From NCBI GenBank assembly GCA_000775715.1, contig JRWQ01000008.1:1-64000 (forward strand): a stretch of 64,000 nt of DNA. The letters are read 5' to 3'. A model generated the notes under the pieces. That model was given only the letters and a program-made list of their open reading frames with translations. It was not told the DNA's origin and ran no database searches. How positions within the stretch are numbered: position 1 is the first letter of the stretch; every line of letters begins with the position of its first letter. Positions 19,338 through 28,296 of the stretch are shown here, piece after piece. Source of the DNA: Vibrio tubiashii (GTDB taxonomy: Bacteria; Pseudomonadota; Gammaproteobacteria; Enterobacterales; Vibrionaceae). The position numbers were made by a program, and so were the translations under genes.

Positions 19338-20039
19338 CTAATCCTTCAGGATTTGTTGTTCGATTAGTGTTCGGCTACCAGAAATGTGACGTCGCATCAG
19401 CATCTCTGCTAACTCTTCATCTCCATTCTTAATAGCGCGCAAGATATGTTTATGTTCATCTAACGCCTCGACTGGGCGCGATTGTGCTCGCGGAGACTGG
19501 TAACGATACATCCGCAGCAAATGGTAAAGCTCACCACACAGCAAAGAGATCAGCTTGCTGTTACGACTGGCTAAAATAATTCGGTAGTGAAAGTCAAAAT
19601 CACCGTGTTGGTGAAAATAGGAAGCCCCTTCAACTTCACTGATATGGCTGGAGTGTTTTGAGAGAACGGCTTCCAAGCCTGCAATTTCTTCTGCGGTGAT
19701 GTGTCTGGCTGCCAAGCGTGCCGCCATCCCTTCCAACGCCTCGCGTACCGAGTAAAGCTCAACCAACTTTTCTGGCGAGAAGCTAATCACCCGTGCACCT
19801 ACATGCGGTATGCGCTCAATCAAGCCGAGCCCTTCAACGCGCATAATCGCCTCACGCAACGGGCCTCTACTTACTTGATATTGTTTGGCTAGTTCAGGCT
19901 CAGAGATCTTGCTGCCTGGAGCAATCTCGCCACTGACAATCGCTTCTACAAGCGACTCCGTTAAACTCTCTGACTTGGTGTTCTCTTTCTCAGCAACACC
20001 ATCTTTTTGTCGAGTTTTAATCTCAGCTTTAATATTCAA
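19338..20039 (-). CDS. prpR: GntR/FadR-family regulator of the prp operon
   Basis: 233 residues. An N-terminal winged helix (about 25-90, with [39 protein letters not shown]) and an all-helical FCD effector domain (about 100-225, with metal-type residues DFDFHYRI and DEHKHIL) define the FadR subfamily. It is the first gene of the prp operon. GntR regulators are usual for AcnD/PrpF-type prp clusters, unlike the sigma-54 activator PrpR of enteric bacteria. Two perfect palindromes at 20106-20136 upstream are its probable binding sites, so autorepression is likely. The effector may be a methylcitrate-cycle intermediate (inference). Confidence 0.9.
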   Translation of the reverse strand: MNIKAEIKTRQKDGVAEKENTKSESLTESLVEAIVSGEIAPGSKISEPELAKQYQVSRGPLREAIMRVEGLGLIERIPHVGARVISFSPEKLVELYSVREALEGMAARLAARHITAEEIAGLEAVLSKHSSHISEVEGASYFHQHGDFDFHYRIILASRNSKLISLLCGELYHLLRMYRYQSPRAQSRPVEALDEHKHILRAIKNGDEELAEMLMRRHISGSRTLIEQQILKD

Positions 20040-20105
20040 TGCACTCGCCCTATTAACAACAAACTGTCTACAATCTCATTACATGCATTTAAAATAGACC
20101 ATGTT

Positions 20106-20136
20106 ATTGTCGACAATCAAGGATATTGTCGACAAT
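20106..20136. promoter_or_regulatory. Tandem PrpR operators ATTGTCGACAAT
   Basis: The same 12-bp perfect palindrome occurs at 20106-20117 and 20125-20136, centres 19 bp apart, i.e. nearly two helical turns on one DNA face. They lie 67-97 bases upstream of prpR and 169-199 bases upstream of the divergent lipoprotein gene. The TTGTC/GACAA halves fit GntR-family operators. Control of both directions is inferred. Confidence 0.75.
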
Positions 20137-20304
20137 TTAGACCAAGGTCGTAGACACTTAACAGAGAACTATGATCCTGTGCTAGTTAAGGCAAAACGAC
20201 TGTATGTTGCGCAAGCCATCAATATTGCCTTTATGACAATGACTTACACAGAATATGCAACTAGTATTTTAATGAATGAAATTAATTTGCTGAGAATTGG
20301 ACAT

Positions 20305-21102
20305 ATGGACGTGTCGATGACAAAGCTGATGTTGATAAGCCTGCTAGCTGCTGTGACCACCGGGTGTTCGATGTTTGATTCTACCAAACACAAGCCCTAC
20401 TATCCCTTGCTGAGAGATAGCCACTACTCTGATGAAGACGTTACTGTAATTGAATCCGATAACGTACTGAAGTCAGCGTTAAAGCATAACGACTATGTGT
20501 CAGTTGAGGATAGGGATAGGGTAAATCAATCTGTAGATATAGTTTTTGCAGAGGCGATTGATAGCCATGCAGTCTCGGTTAAGGACCTAAAAGGAAACCT
20601 ATTTCATGACGGAGTTGAGCAGCTAATCAAGCAATTTACATGTGAGCTTTATGCAAGCCAACAGCCTGAAAATTCCGTCCAGCTGTGCCCTAAATCAAAT
20701 AAGATTGTCGACAATGCGCAAGGTTACCTCCCCTTCGAACAGGGTTTGCGTGCCGCTCAACGCATCTCTGCCATAGAGAGCAATTCGTCAAACACATTCC
20801 AACTTGAGTTGTTCTTGAAGAGTACCCATGAGCGTCAACTAGAGTCTTTGTGGGGCGCTGTACACGAATTAGGGATATTTAAAGGTAGCCAATTGCCGCC
20901 TGAAAGCTTAGTCCTAACGGTGAATTTAAAAGCCTATAAGAAAGATCAGCAAAGTCGTATTTGGCGCTACATGCACCCAGAGCCATTGATTTTCTTCGTC
21001 ATATTGCCCTCTGTTGACCATATAACCAGTCGCCCGAACGAAATTGCCAGTATGGCTTTCGCTTACCGAAGCGCCAAGCTACTAGTTGTCGACAGCCGGT
21101 AA
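20305..21102 (+). CDS. Putative lipoprotein of unknown function
   Basis: I do not recognise this family. The likely start is ATG 20305 or 20317, giving 261-265 residues with a short signal peptide that ends in a lipobox-like TTGC (cysteine at about residue 21), so it may be a lipoprotein; the -3 Thr makes the lipobox imperfect. The frame stays open upstream to 20101, but that part would run through the PrpR operators and is unlikely to be translated. Two more cysteines follow (about 125 and 139). The gene is divergent from prpR and upstream of tctCBA. It contains one perfect and one near-perfect copy of the PrpR operator. Confidence 0.6.
   Translation: MDVSMTKLMLISLLAAVTTGCSMFDSTKHKPYYPLLRDSHYSDEDVTVIESDNVLKSALKHNDYVSVEDRDRVNQSVDIVFAEAIDSHAVSVKDLKGNLFHDGVEQLIKQFTCELYASQQPENSVQLCPKSNKIVDNAQGYLPFEQGLRAAQRISAIESNSSNTFQLELFLKSTHERQLESLWGAVHELGIFKGSQLPPESLVLTVNLKAYKKDQQSRIWRYMHPEPLIFFVILPSVDHITSRPNEIASMAFAYRSAKLLVVDSR
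20704..20715. promoter_or_regulatory. Third ATTGTCGACAAT site, inside the lipoprotein gene
   Basis: A perfect 12-bp match to the two operators in front of prpR, about 590 bp away from them and inside coding sequence. It could allow looping repression or mark an intragenic promoter element. A chance perfect 12-mer this close is unlikely. Confidence 0.5.
21086..21095. promoter_or_regulatory. Near-match PrpR operator upstream of tctC
   Basis: TTGTCGACAG differs from the 10-bp core TTGTCGACAA by one base. It covers the last codons of the lipoprotein gene, 248 bases before the tctC start. It may link the transporter to PrpR control. Confidence 0.35.
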
Positions 21103-21251
21103 CTCCAATCTAGTCTGGCCTTCCACTTATAACCACATTACCGTTTAATCGCGTCGTAAACTTTATGAACAAAATCCCCAATATGGCCAATATTCTTTTT
21201 ATAAACGTATTGGAGACATAAATTTAACACTTAATTAACCTTAAGCCATCT

Positions 21252-21276
21252 ACCTGCAAGAACCCTCCTTGCAGGT
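21252..21276. other. Leader hairpin before tctC
   Basis: ACCTGCAAG (21252-21260) pairs with CTTGCAGGT (21268-21276) around a 7-base loop. There is no T run after it, so it is not a typical terminator. It lies 67 bases before the tctC ATG, in the 240-base gap after the lipoprotein gene. It could be a weak terminator or a leader structure. Confidence 0.4.
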
Positions 21277-21342
21277 GGAAAAATCGATAACGATAAGCGT
21301 GCTCTCAATGAAGGGTATGCATATACATAAGGAACGTGAATC

Positions 21343-22314
21343 ATGTTTAAGGTATTAAAACCAACCCTAGCCGCTTCGATCATCGCAGCCTCATTTTCAT
21401 TCAGTGCGTTAGCCGCTGACGTAGAGAAAATCCATTTCTTAATCCCTGGTGGTGCTGGTGGTGGCTGGGATATGACAGCTCGCGGTACAGGTGATGTATT
21501 GGTTAAATCAGACATCGTTGAAAATGTCTCTTTCCAAAACCTATCTGGTGGCGGCGGTGGTAAAGCGATTGCGCACCTAATCGAAACCGCTGAACGCCAA
21601 GAAGACACATTAATGGTCAATTCAACGCCTATCGTTGTGCGCTCGCTTACAGGCATCTTCCCTCAATCCTTCCGCGACCTAACGCCAGTTGCTGCAACTA
21701 TTGCTGATTACGGTGCAATCGTGGCCTCTGCAGACTCTAAATACAACTCGTGGGAAGACGTAGTAAAAGATTTTGAATCAAATCCACGCAAAGTGAAAAT
21801 TGCTGGCGGTTCAGCACGCGGTAGTATGGACCATCTAGTAGTCGCAGCGGCGTTTAAAGGCGAAGGTTTCGACGCTAAAAAAGTCCGCTACATCGCTTAC
21901 GATGCTGGTGGCAAAGCAATGGCAGCGCTACTTTCTGGCGAAACGCAACTACTTTCGACAGGCCTTGGTGAAGTTCTAGAAATGTCTAAGTCTGGTCAAG
22001 TTAAAGTGCTTGCTGTTACTGCACCAAAGCGTCTCGATGCAGCGCCAGATATCCCAACACTAACTGAATACGGCAACGAAACTGTGTTTGCCAACTGGCG
22101 CGGATTCTTCGCCGCTCCTGGTACCAGCCAAGAAAAAATCAATGAATGGAACTCCGCCCTAACTAAGATGTACAACACAGATGAGTGGCAAGTAGTTCGT
22201 GATCGTAACGGTTGGATCGACAACTACAAAGCTGACAAAGACTTCTACGCTTTCCTTGAGGAACAAGAGCAGCAGATGGGCGACCTAATGCGCGAACTTG
22301 GATTCCTGAAATAG
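21343..22314 (+). CDS. tctC: Tripartite tricarboxylate transporter substrate-binding protein TctC
   Basis: 323 residues with a clear signal peptide (about 1-24, cut after ALA). The mature part has the Bug/TctC features: the IPGGAGGGWD loop near the N-terminus, and the later YIAYDAGGKAMAALLSGE and RGFFAAPGTS segments. It captures a di- or tricarboxylate in the periplasm and delivers it to TctAB. AAGGAA precedes the ATG. The neighbouring methylcitrate operon makes citrate-like or methylcitrate-like substrates plausible, but specificity cannot be read from sequence. Confidence 0.93.
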   Translation: MFKVLKPTLAASIIAASFSFSALAADVEKIHFLIPGGAGGGWDMTARGTGDVLVKSDIVENVSFQNLSGGGGGKAIAHLIETAERQEDTLMVNSTPIVVRSLTGIFPQSFRDLTPVAATIADYGAIVASADSKYNSWEDVVKDFESNPRKVKIAGGSARGSMDHLVVAAAFKGEGFDAKKVRYIAYDAGGKAMAALLSGETQLLSTGLGEVLEMSKSGQVKVLAVTAPKRLDAAPDIPTLTEYGNETVFANWRGFFAAPGTSQEKINEWNSALTKMYNTDEWQVVRDRNGWIDNYKADKDFYAFLEEQEQQMGDLMRELGFLK

Positions 22315-22325
22315 GCGTTTAATCC

Positions 22326-22355
22326 ATATGAGGGTGACTTGCAGCACCCTCATAT
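22326..22355 (+). other. Stable intercistronic hairpin between tctC and tctB
   Basis: ATATGAGGGTG (22326-22336) pairs perfectly over 11 bp with CACCCTCATAT (22345-22355). It begins 12 bases after the tctC stop, with no T run following. Such a structure commonly protects the upstream mRNA 3' end so that the binding protein is made in excess over the membrane parts. The tctC-tctB gap is 199 bases. Confidence 0.55.
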
Positions 22356-22513
22356 ACCCCTTTCGCCGTACATGAGCTAACACACAATCTCCTCTGTTTA
22401 TTTATAAACAGTTAAGCTTTTTTGACTAGCAGCAAATGGCTTATTTGTTAGTGAACCTGCTCATTAACCCTCGTGTACGGCTTTTTTCTTTTCTTATGTA
22501 AATGGAGTTGGAT

Positions 22514-23032
22514 ATGTCGGATGTGCCAACGAACTCATTCACTAAAGGTAATTTCTTCTCGAAAGAGAATTTACTCTGTCGCGACCGCGTTGGTGCGATG
22601 ATCTTTCTGCTTGTCTGTCTATGCTACGGCTACCAGACAACGCAAATCCCCCTATTCCCAGGTGACGAATACGAATCCTTTACCGCACGTACTTTGCCAA
22701 CACTACTGACCTACATTGGTATTGGGCTATCTCTACTGTTGCTTGTAGCAGGACAGCCCGATGCGAAAAGCGGCGCAGTCGTCGAGTTCAATTGGAAACT
22801 TCTGCTCGGATTTTTAGCCTTAATGGCGCTGTACGGCGTTGGCCTAACATACATCGGCTTTGTTTTAGCTACCGGTTTCTTCCTGCTTGCTGGCTTCTAT
22901 TTGCTTGGTGAGCGACGTAAAAAAGTGCTGTGGGGAGCCTCTTTCCCATTTGTGATCGCTTTTTACCTGCTCCTTACCCAAGGCCTAGACATCTACTTAG
23001 AGCCTGGTGTTATTTTCACCATGTGGTCGTAA
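22514..23032 (+). CDS. tctB: Tripartite tricarboxylate transporter small membrane subunit TctB
   Basis: 172 residues from ATG 22514, chosen because GGAG lies 6 bases upstream (an ATG at 22502 sits in front of that site). Four predicted membrane helices (about residues 30-48, 65-83, 95-125, 138-160), the usual TctB layout. It forms the small membrane subunit with TctA. Seventeen bases separate it from tctA. Confidence 0.88.
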   Translation: MSDVPTNSFTKGNFFSKENLLCRDRVGAMIFLLVCLCYGYQTTQIPLFPGDEYESFTARTLPTLLTYIGIGLSLLLLVAGQPDAKSGAVVEFNWKLLLGFLALMALYGVGLTYIGFVLATGFFLLAGFYLLGERRKKVLWGASFPFVIAFYLLLTQGLDIYLEPGVIFTMWS

Positions 23033-23049
23033 TTTAAGGGAATAACATT

Positions 23050-24576
23050 ATGTTAGATGGAATTCTACAAGGTCTTTCGACCGCAGTAATGCCGATGAAC
23101 ATCATGATGGTGATCGTTGGCTGTTTTGTCGGTACTTTTATCGGCATGTTACCAGGGCTTGGCCCAATATCAGCCATTGCACTGATGATCCCAATTACTT
23201 ATGGGTTAGAGCCGTCATCCGGCTTAATTCTTATGGCTGGTGTTTATTACGGTGCTGTATTTGGCGGATCGACGTCATCAATTTTAATCAACGCACCAGG
23301 ATGTTCTTCCACAGTGGTTACCGCATTTGATGGCTACCCAATGGCGCAAAAAGGTCAAGCGGGTAAAGCACTGGCGTTAGCCGCCTACTCTTCATTCACT
23401 GGTGGTACGCTATCAGCCATCATGCTATTAGTTGCTGCGCCTGCATTAGCCAAAGTTTCGCTGAGCTTCCAGTCTTCAGACTACTTCGCCCTCATGTTAC
23501 TGGGGTTGTCTGCCGTTGCCGCATTCGCTGGTAAAGGTCAGGTTATTAAAGCATGGATGATGACTATTCTTGGCTTGATGCTGTCAACCGTTGGTATCGA
23601 TAAAGGCGTGGGTGTAGAGCGATTCACGTTTGGACTTACCGACTTGATGGATGGCTTTAGCTTCTTACTGCTTGCTATGGCAACCTTCGCGCTTGGCGAA
23701 ACCCTGATGGGTATCTTAAAGCCCGAACAAGATACACGCTCTGATGAACAAGACAAAATGAGTAACATCGGCAGTATGAAAGTCACCAAAGAAGAGGTGA
23801 AAGAAGTCGCGCCTGTTTCTATTCGCTCATCCATTCTTGGCTTCTTCACCGGCGTTTTACCCGGTGCAGGTGCGACTATTGCGGCATTCCTAAGCTACGG
23901 CATGGAACGTAACCTAGCACCAAAAGACAAAAAGGAAGAGTTCGGTAAAGGCAGTATTCGTGGCTTAGTTGCGCCTGAGTCAGCTAACAATGCAGCATCA
24001 AGTGGTTCGTTTGTACCGCTACTTACCTTAGGTATCCCTGGCTCAGGTACAACAGCTATTATGCTTGGCGCGTTAATCGCCTACGGTATTCAACCAGGCC
24101 CTCGCCTGTTTGTGGAACACCCCGATGTATTCTGGTCAGTTATCATCTCTATGTACTTTGGTAACATCGTTCTAGTGATACTAAACTTGCCGCTAATCCC
24201 GTACATTTCTAAGCTATTGGCAGTGCCGAGAACCGTACTTCTGCCTATGATTTTGTTCTTCTCAATCACTGGGGTTTACCTTGTATCGTTCAACACCATG
24301 GATGTCTTCATCATGTTGTTAATTGCGATGGGTGCAATTGCTCTTAGGTTGGCGAACTTTCCTCTCGCACCGCTACTGCTTGGGTTTATCCTTGGTGGCT
24401 TGATGGAAGAGAACTTACGTCGTGCACTGATGATCAGTGATGGTGAATTGAGCTTCTTATGGGAACGCCCAATTAGTATGATTTTCACTGTGCTTGCTGT
24501 GCTAGTGCTATTTAGCCCACTATTTGTCAAACTACTACAAAAACTGAAATCGACACCGCAAAAAGTAGAGCAGTAA
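23050..24576 (+). CDS. tctA: Tripartite tricarboxylate transporter large permease TctA
   Basis: 508 residues with about 11-12 membrane helices. Typical TctA motifs: GMLPGLGPISAIALMIP (about residues 33-49), GVYYGAVFGGSTSSILIN, and the second repeat FTGVLPGAGATIAAFLSY plus PESANNAASSG and LGIPGSGTTA. It is the transport channel and is driven by an ion gradient. Last gene of tctCBA. The TctD/TctE two-component system often found beside it is absent here. Confidence 0.95.
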   Translation: MLDGILQGLSTAVMPMNIMMVIVGCFVGTFIGMLPGLGPISAIALMIPITYGLEPSSGLILMAGVYYGAVFGGSTSSILINAPGCSSTVVTAFDGYPMAQKGQAGKALALAAYSSFTGGTLSAIMLLVAAPALAKVSLSFQSSDYFALMLLGLSAVAAFAGKGQVIKAWMMTILGLMLSTVGIDKGVGVERFTFGLTDLMDGFSFLLLAMATFALGETLMGILKPEQDTRSDEQDKMSNIGSMKVTKEEVKEVAPVSIRSSILGFFTGVLPGAGATIAAFLSYGMERNLAPKDKKEEFGKGSIRGLVAPESANNAASSGSFVPLLTLGIPGSGTTAIMLGALIAYGIQPGPRLFVEHPDVFWSVIISMYFGNIVLVILNLPLIPYISKLLAVPRTVLLPMILFFSITGVYLVSFNTMDVFIMLLIAMGAIALRLANFPLAPLLLGFILGGLMEENLRRALMISDGELSFLWERPISMIFTVLAVLVLFSPLFVKLLQKLKSTPQKVEQ

Positions 24577-24608
24577 CAATACTCCTTGTGATTGCTTCAA
24601 CTTTAACC

Positions 24609-24634
24609 AAGCCAGTCAACCTTTTGACTGGCTT
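24609..24634 (+). terminator. Probable terminator of tctCBA
   Basis: AAGCCAGTCA pairs with TGACTGGCTT (10 bp, 6-base loop). Only TT-CC follows, so the T run is weak. It lies 32 bases after tctA. Confidence 0.6.
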
Positions 24635-24732
24635 TCCAGAGTCAGTTCGACATAATACTTTTGCAATTTAGTGATTGCTCGCACAGTTTTTAGAGTTTAA
24701 ACTCTAATTTTTAACATGCCGAGTACATCACT

Positions 24733-26130
24733 ATGACGTTGCGCCCAATAGCGATGCTTGTTAGCTGTCTATGTGTGTCTTCCTTCACCCACGCGGCAGC
24801 CATTAGCTTCAATCAAGCATGGCAAGTTTTACTGCAAGAAAACAACTCTTTAGCCGCTCAGCGCTCTAATGTTGAACGCTATGAACATCTCGAAAACGCG
24901 ACCGACAACCTCAATCTTCCTTCGGTTACCATTGGCGCCAACTACACTCGACTCGATACCGATGTGACCGTTTCTGGAAGCCAGTTGATAGAGAGTACTG
25001 ACCTCCACATTGCGACTCTTCCACCTGCGTTGGGCCAAATGCTTGCTGGATTAGGTGATGTGACTTCAACGGTGACAGAACGAGACATCTTTACTTCATC
25101 AATTCGCGCTGTGTGGCCTATTTTTACTGGTGGTCGTATCAATGCCGCACAATCCGCAGCCGAGGGACGCAAGGAACAAGCGCAAAGCGAAATGGCAATG
25201 GAAACGCAAGCACGCTTTGAAGATTTAAGTAAGTACTACTTTTCTGTGCTGTTGGCCCAAGAGGTAGTAGAGACGAGATATCTGGTTGAGCAGGGTCTAA
25301 CCAAACACAGAGACAATGCCCTAAAGATGGAGCAGCAAGGTCAGATCGCTCGCGTTGAACGTTTACAGGCAGAATCAGCGTTAGATAAAGCAAAGATCGA
25401 ACGTAAAAAAGCACAAAAGAGCTTAGAAATCGCCCAAGCAGCGCTAACTCAGATCCTCAGCCAAACAACACCTGTTGAACCTGCTGATTCGCTGTTCATT
25501 AACCAAAATCTACCAGACCAAAACTTGTTTATTGATCGCACCTTAAACACCTATCCAGGATTGGCTCTACTAGATGCTAAACAGAAACAGGCGAATAGTT
25601 TAATCAAGGCCGAGCAAGGCAAATACTACCCTGAAGTTTACCTGTACGGAGATTACAGCTTACATGAAGATGACTCGCTCGCCAGTCAAATGAAACCAGA
25701 TTGGCTAGTTGGCGTTGGGGTCAATATTCCCCTAATCGAGAAATCAGGCCGCAGTGACCAAATTAAAGCCGCTCACAGTGCCGTTTCTCAAGTGCAATTT
25801 CTAAAAGCGCAAGCCAAACAAGATCTTTCCGTTCTGGTGCAAAAAACCTACCTTGAAGCGCAACAAGCTCAAGAAGAGGTACTTGGACTTGAGTCGAGCA
25901 TTGAGATGGCCAATGAAAATCTCAACCTACGCCAGAAAGCATTTTCACAAGGCCTATCAACGTCAACGGATGTCGTTGATGCTCAGCTTTACGTTGCTAG
26001 CGTACAAACGCAAAAAGCCGCCGCGAGCTTTAACTACCTGATTTCCCTATCCAAACTGCTCGCCCTTTCAAGTGAGATGGATGCCTTTAGTCAGTATCAA
26101 CACAACGCCATTACTATTTCGAGCAAGTAA
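24733..26130 (+). CDS. TolC-family outer-membrane efflux protein
   Basis: 465 residues with signal peptide (about 1-22, THAAA). The body shows the duplicated helical OEP repeats typical of TolC proteins. It is the first of four closely spaced genes: 9 bases to an HlyD-family protein, then two ABC-2 permeases. Together they look like a tripartite exporter across both membranes. The substrate is unknown. Confidence 0.9.
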   Translation: MTLRPIAMLVSCLCVSSFTHAAAISFNQAWQVLLQENNSLAAQRSNVERYEHLENATDNLNLPSVTIGANYTRLDTDVTVSGSQLIESTDLHIATLPPALGQMLAGLGDVTSTVTERDIFTSSIRAVWPIFTGGRINAAQSAAEGRKEQAQSEMAMETQARFEDLSKYYFSVLLAQEVVETRYLVEQGLTKHRDNALKMEQQGQIARVERLQAESALDKAKIERKKAQKSLEIAQAALTQILSQTTPVEPADSLFINQNLPDQNLFIDRTLNTYPGLALLDAKQKQANSLIKAEQGKYYPEVYLYGDYSLHEDDSLASQMKPDWLVGVGVNIPLIEKSGRSDQIKAAHSAVSQVQFLKAQAKQDLSVLVQKTYLEAQQAQEEVLGLESSIEMANENLNLRQKAFSQGLSTSTDVVDAQLYVASVQTQKAAASFNYLISLSKLLALSSEMDAFSQYQHNAITISSK

Positions 26131-26139
26131 GGAACCAAG

Positions 26140-27117
26140 ATGAAAAAAGCAAAACCAATATTACTGACAGCAGTCGCATTAAGCGTTGCATCTTGGGTCG
26201 GCTACAGCTTCTATCAAGCTTATCAGCCAAAACCTGTTCGCTTGCAAGGTCAGATTGAATCTCAGCAGTACAGCATCTCTTCAAAGGTGCCTGGACGCAT
26301 AGACCAAGTGTTAGTTCGTAAAGGCGATCATATTAAAAAGGGTGAACTGGTATTTACCCTTCACAGCCCTGAAATCGAAGCAAAACTCGAGCAAGCCAAA
26401 GCAGGAGAGAAAGCCGCAGGTGCGCTAGCGATGGAAGCGGAAAAAGGCGCTCGTGCTCAGCAAATTCAAGCCGCTAAAGACCAGTGGCAAAAAGCTAAAG
26501 CAGCGTCAGCGCTGATGGAAAAAACCTATCTACGCGTGAACAACCTATACAAAGAAGGTGTGGTTGCTGAACAAAAACGCGACGAAGCAAAAACCCAATG
26601 GGATGCCGCTAAATATACTGAAAGCGCAGCTTTCCAAATGTACCAAATGGCGCAAGAAGGTGCTCGTAGTGAAACCAAACTCGCTGCAGTTGAAAAAGCA
26701 CGTATGGCTGCTGGAGCCGTTGCTGAAGTAGAAGCCTATGCAGAAGATACCAGAATCGAGAGTTGGTTTGATGGCGAAGTATCACAAGTACTGCTGCAAA
26801 GTGGCGAGCTAGCACCGCAAGGCTTCCCGGTCGTAACCGTCATCGATACCGACGATTCATGGGCAGTTCTCAACGTTCGTGAAGATCTACTCAGCCATTT
26901 CGAAAAAGGTCTAACCTTCAGCGCTTTCGTGCCAGCGCTTAATCAAGATATAGAATTTAAAGTTTCCCACATTGCTGCCATGGGTGATTTTGCTACGTGG
27001 CGCTCAACAGATGCATCACAAGGCTTTGACCTTCGTACCTTCGAAGTGGAAGCAAGACCGACTCAACCTGTAGAGCATTTGCGTATGGGCATGAGCCTAG
27101 TTATTGAGCTGAACTAA
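26140..27117 (+). CDS. HlyD/EmrA-family membrane-fusion protein
   Basis: 325 residues: one N-terminal membrane helix (about 6-25), the biotinyl-lipoyl half-motif SSKVPGRIDQVLVRKGDHIKKG, a long coiled coil (about 85-195), and the second half-motif IESWFDGEVSQVLLQSGELAPQG. This is the periplasmic adaptor joining the inner-membrane permeases to the TolC-type channel. It resembles YbhG/YhiI adaptors of ABC-2 exporters. Confidence 0.9.
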   Translation: MKKAKPILLTAVALSVASWVGYSFYQAYQPKPVRLQGQIESQQYSISSKVPGRIDQVLVRKGDHIKKGELVFTLHSPEIEAKLEQAKAGEKAAGALAMEAEKGARAQQIQAAKDQWQKAKAASALMEKTYLRVNNLYKEGVVAEQKRDEAKTQWDAAKYTESAAFQMYQMAQEGARSETKLAAVEKARMAAGAVAEVEAYAEDTRIESWFDGEVSQVLLQSGELAPQGFPVVTVIDTDDSWAVLNVREDLLSHFEKGLTFSAFVPALNQDIEFKVSHIAAMGDFATWRSTDASQGFDLRTFEVEARPTQPVEHLRMGMSLVIELN

Positions 27118-27132
27118 TTGTGGGATCGCGAT

Positions 27133-28296
27133 ATGACTAACCATAGCGTTTCTCAGCTCTCGATCATCCGCAGAGATAAGTGGCTGCTGTCGAGCTTGAC
27201 CTGGGTACCCGTGTTACTTGCGGTAATGATTTGGGCCATTTTCTCTCAAGGGATAGCTCGTGACCTTCCCATAGGTATCGTCAACTTCGATTCTGGCAAA
27301 ATGTCTCAGCAGCTCATTCGATACTACGACGCGACATCGGCAATGAAAGTTGACTACCATTTCGCAAGTCCGCTAGAAGCAGAACAAGCTCTGGTAAAAG
27401 GCGATATCTACGCCTATGCTGTGATCCCGCGACACTTTGAACAAGACACCGTCAAGCAACTCGCTCCTCAAGTCAGCGTGTTTTACAACAGCCAGATGAT
27501 ACTGGTAGGCAAACTAATAAACTCAGCGTTCCTTCAAGCTCAAGGGACGTTCAATGCTAAAGTCGCAACGATTGATAATCTTAACCGTGGGAATGCGACA
27601 CTCGCATCGGCGATGGGCAATGCGGTTCCGTTTCGAACTCAAATCACACCGCTGTTTAACAAAAACTCCAACTATGCACAGTTTTTAGTTTCCGCAGTGG
27701 TGCCCGCTCTGTGGCAAATTGTAGTGGTCGTCGGCACCATTTTGATATTGTCAGCAAACCTGAGAGACCGAGGCCTAAAGCACTGGCTAGGCGACACGCC
27801 TACAAAAAACATTGTTAATACGCTTGCTCCCTACTCATGGATATTTGCGTTGCAAGGGTTTGCTTTTCTGTGCTGGTTCTATCTCGGTTTTAAGTGGCCG
27901 ATGAATGGTAGCTTTTTGGTATTAATCTTATCCCAGTGGGTCACGATTATGGCCTGCATGATAATGGGCAGTTTATTCTTTTTCCTCACCCTAGATGCAG
28001 CACGAGCAATGAGTTTTGCCGGCGCATTCACCGCGCCAAGCTTTGCTTTTATGGGAGTGACCTTCCCTGTTACCGACATGAACAGTTTGGCTCAAGCATG
28101 GCGAAGTCTACTACCTATCAGCCACTATATTGAAGCTCAAATTAGCCAAGTCAGTTATGGCCAAGCATGGCTCGAGTCTTTAACCCATTTGCTGCCAATG
28201 TTTGGCTACCTGCTACCGGGAATGGCAGTGATCGCTTTAGTGAAAAAACACCTAACTGCGACAGAGCGTCAATCAACCAGTGAGAGCCTAACATGA
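27133..28296 (+). CDS. ABC-2 type membrane permease (first)
   Basis: 387 residues from ATG 27133; a TTG at 27118 directly after the previous stop is the alternative. One helix near the N-terminus (about 22-42), a large periplasmic domain (about 43-180), then five membrane helices, as in YbhS/YbhR-type permeases. No Walker motif is present. It overlaps the next gene by four bases (ATGA), indicating translational coupling. Confidence 0.87.
   Translation: MTNHSVSQLSIIRRDKWLLSSLTWVPVLLAVMIWAIFSQGIARDLPIGIVNFDSGKMSQQLIRYYDATSAMKVDYHFASPLEAEQALVKGDIYAYAVIPRHFEQDTVKQLAPQVSVFYNSQMILVGKLINSAFLQAQGTFNAKVATIDNLNRGNATLASAMGNAVPFRTQITPLFNKNSNYAQFLVSAVVPALWQIVVVVGTILILSANLRDRGLKHWLGDTPTKNIVNTLAPYSWIFALQGFAFLCWFYLGFKWPMNGSFLVLILSQWVTIMACMIMGSLFFFLTLDAARAMSFAGAFTAPSFAFMGVTFPVTDMNSLAQAWRSLLPISHYIEAQISQVSYGQAWLESLTHLLPMFGYLLPGMAVIALVKKHLTATERQSTSESLT

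Noticed and set aside
20101..20304. N-terminal extension of the lipoprotein frame
   Set aside because: It would translate the PrpR operators and place the signal peptide internally; the later ATG codons fit a lipoprotein.
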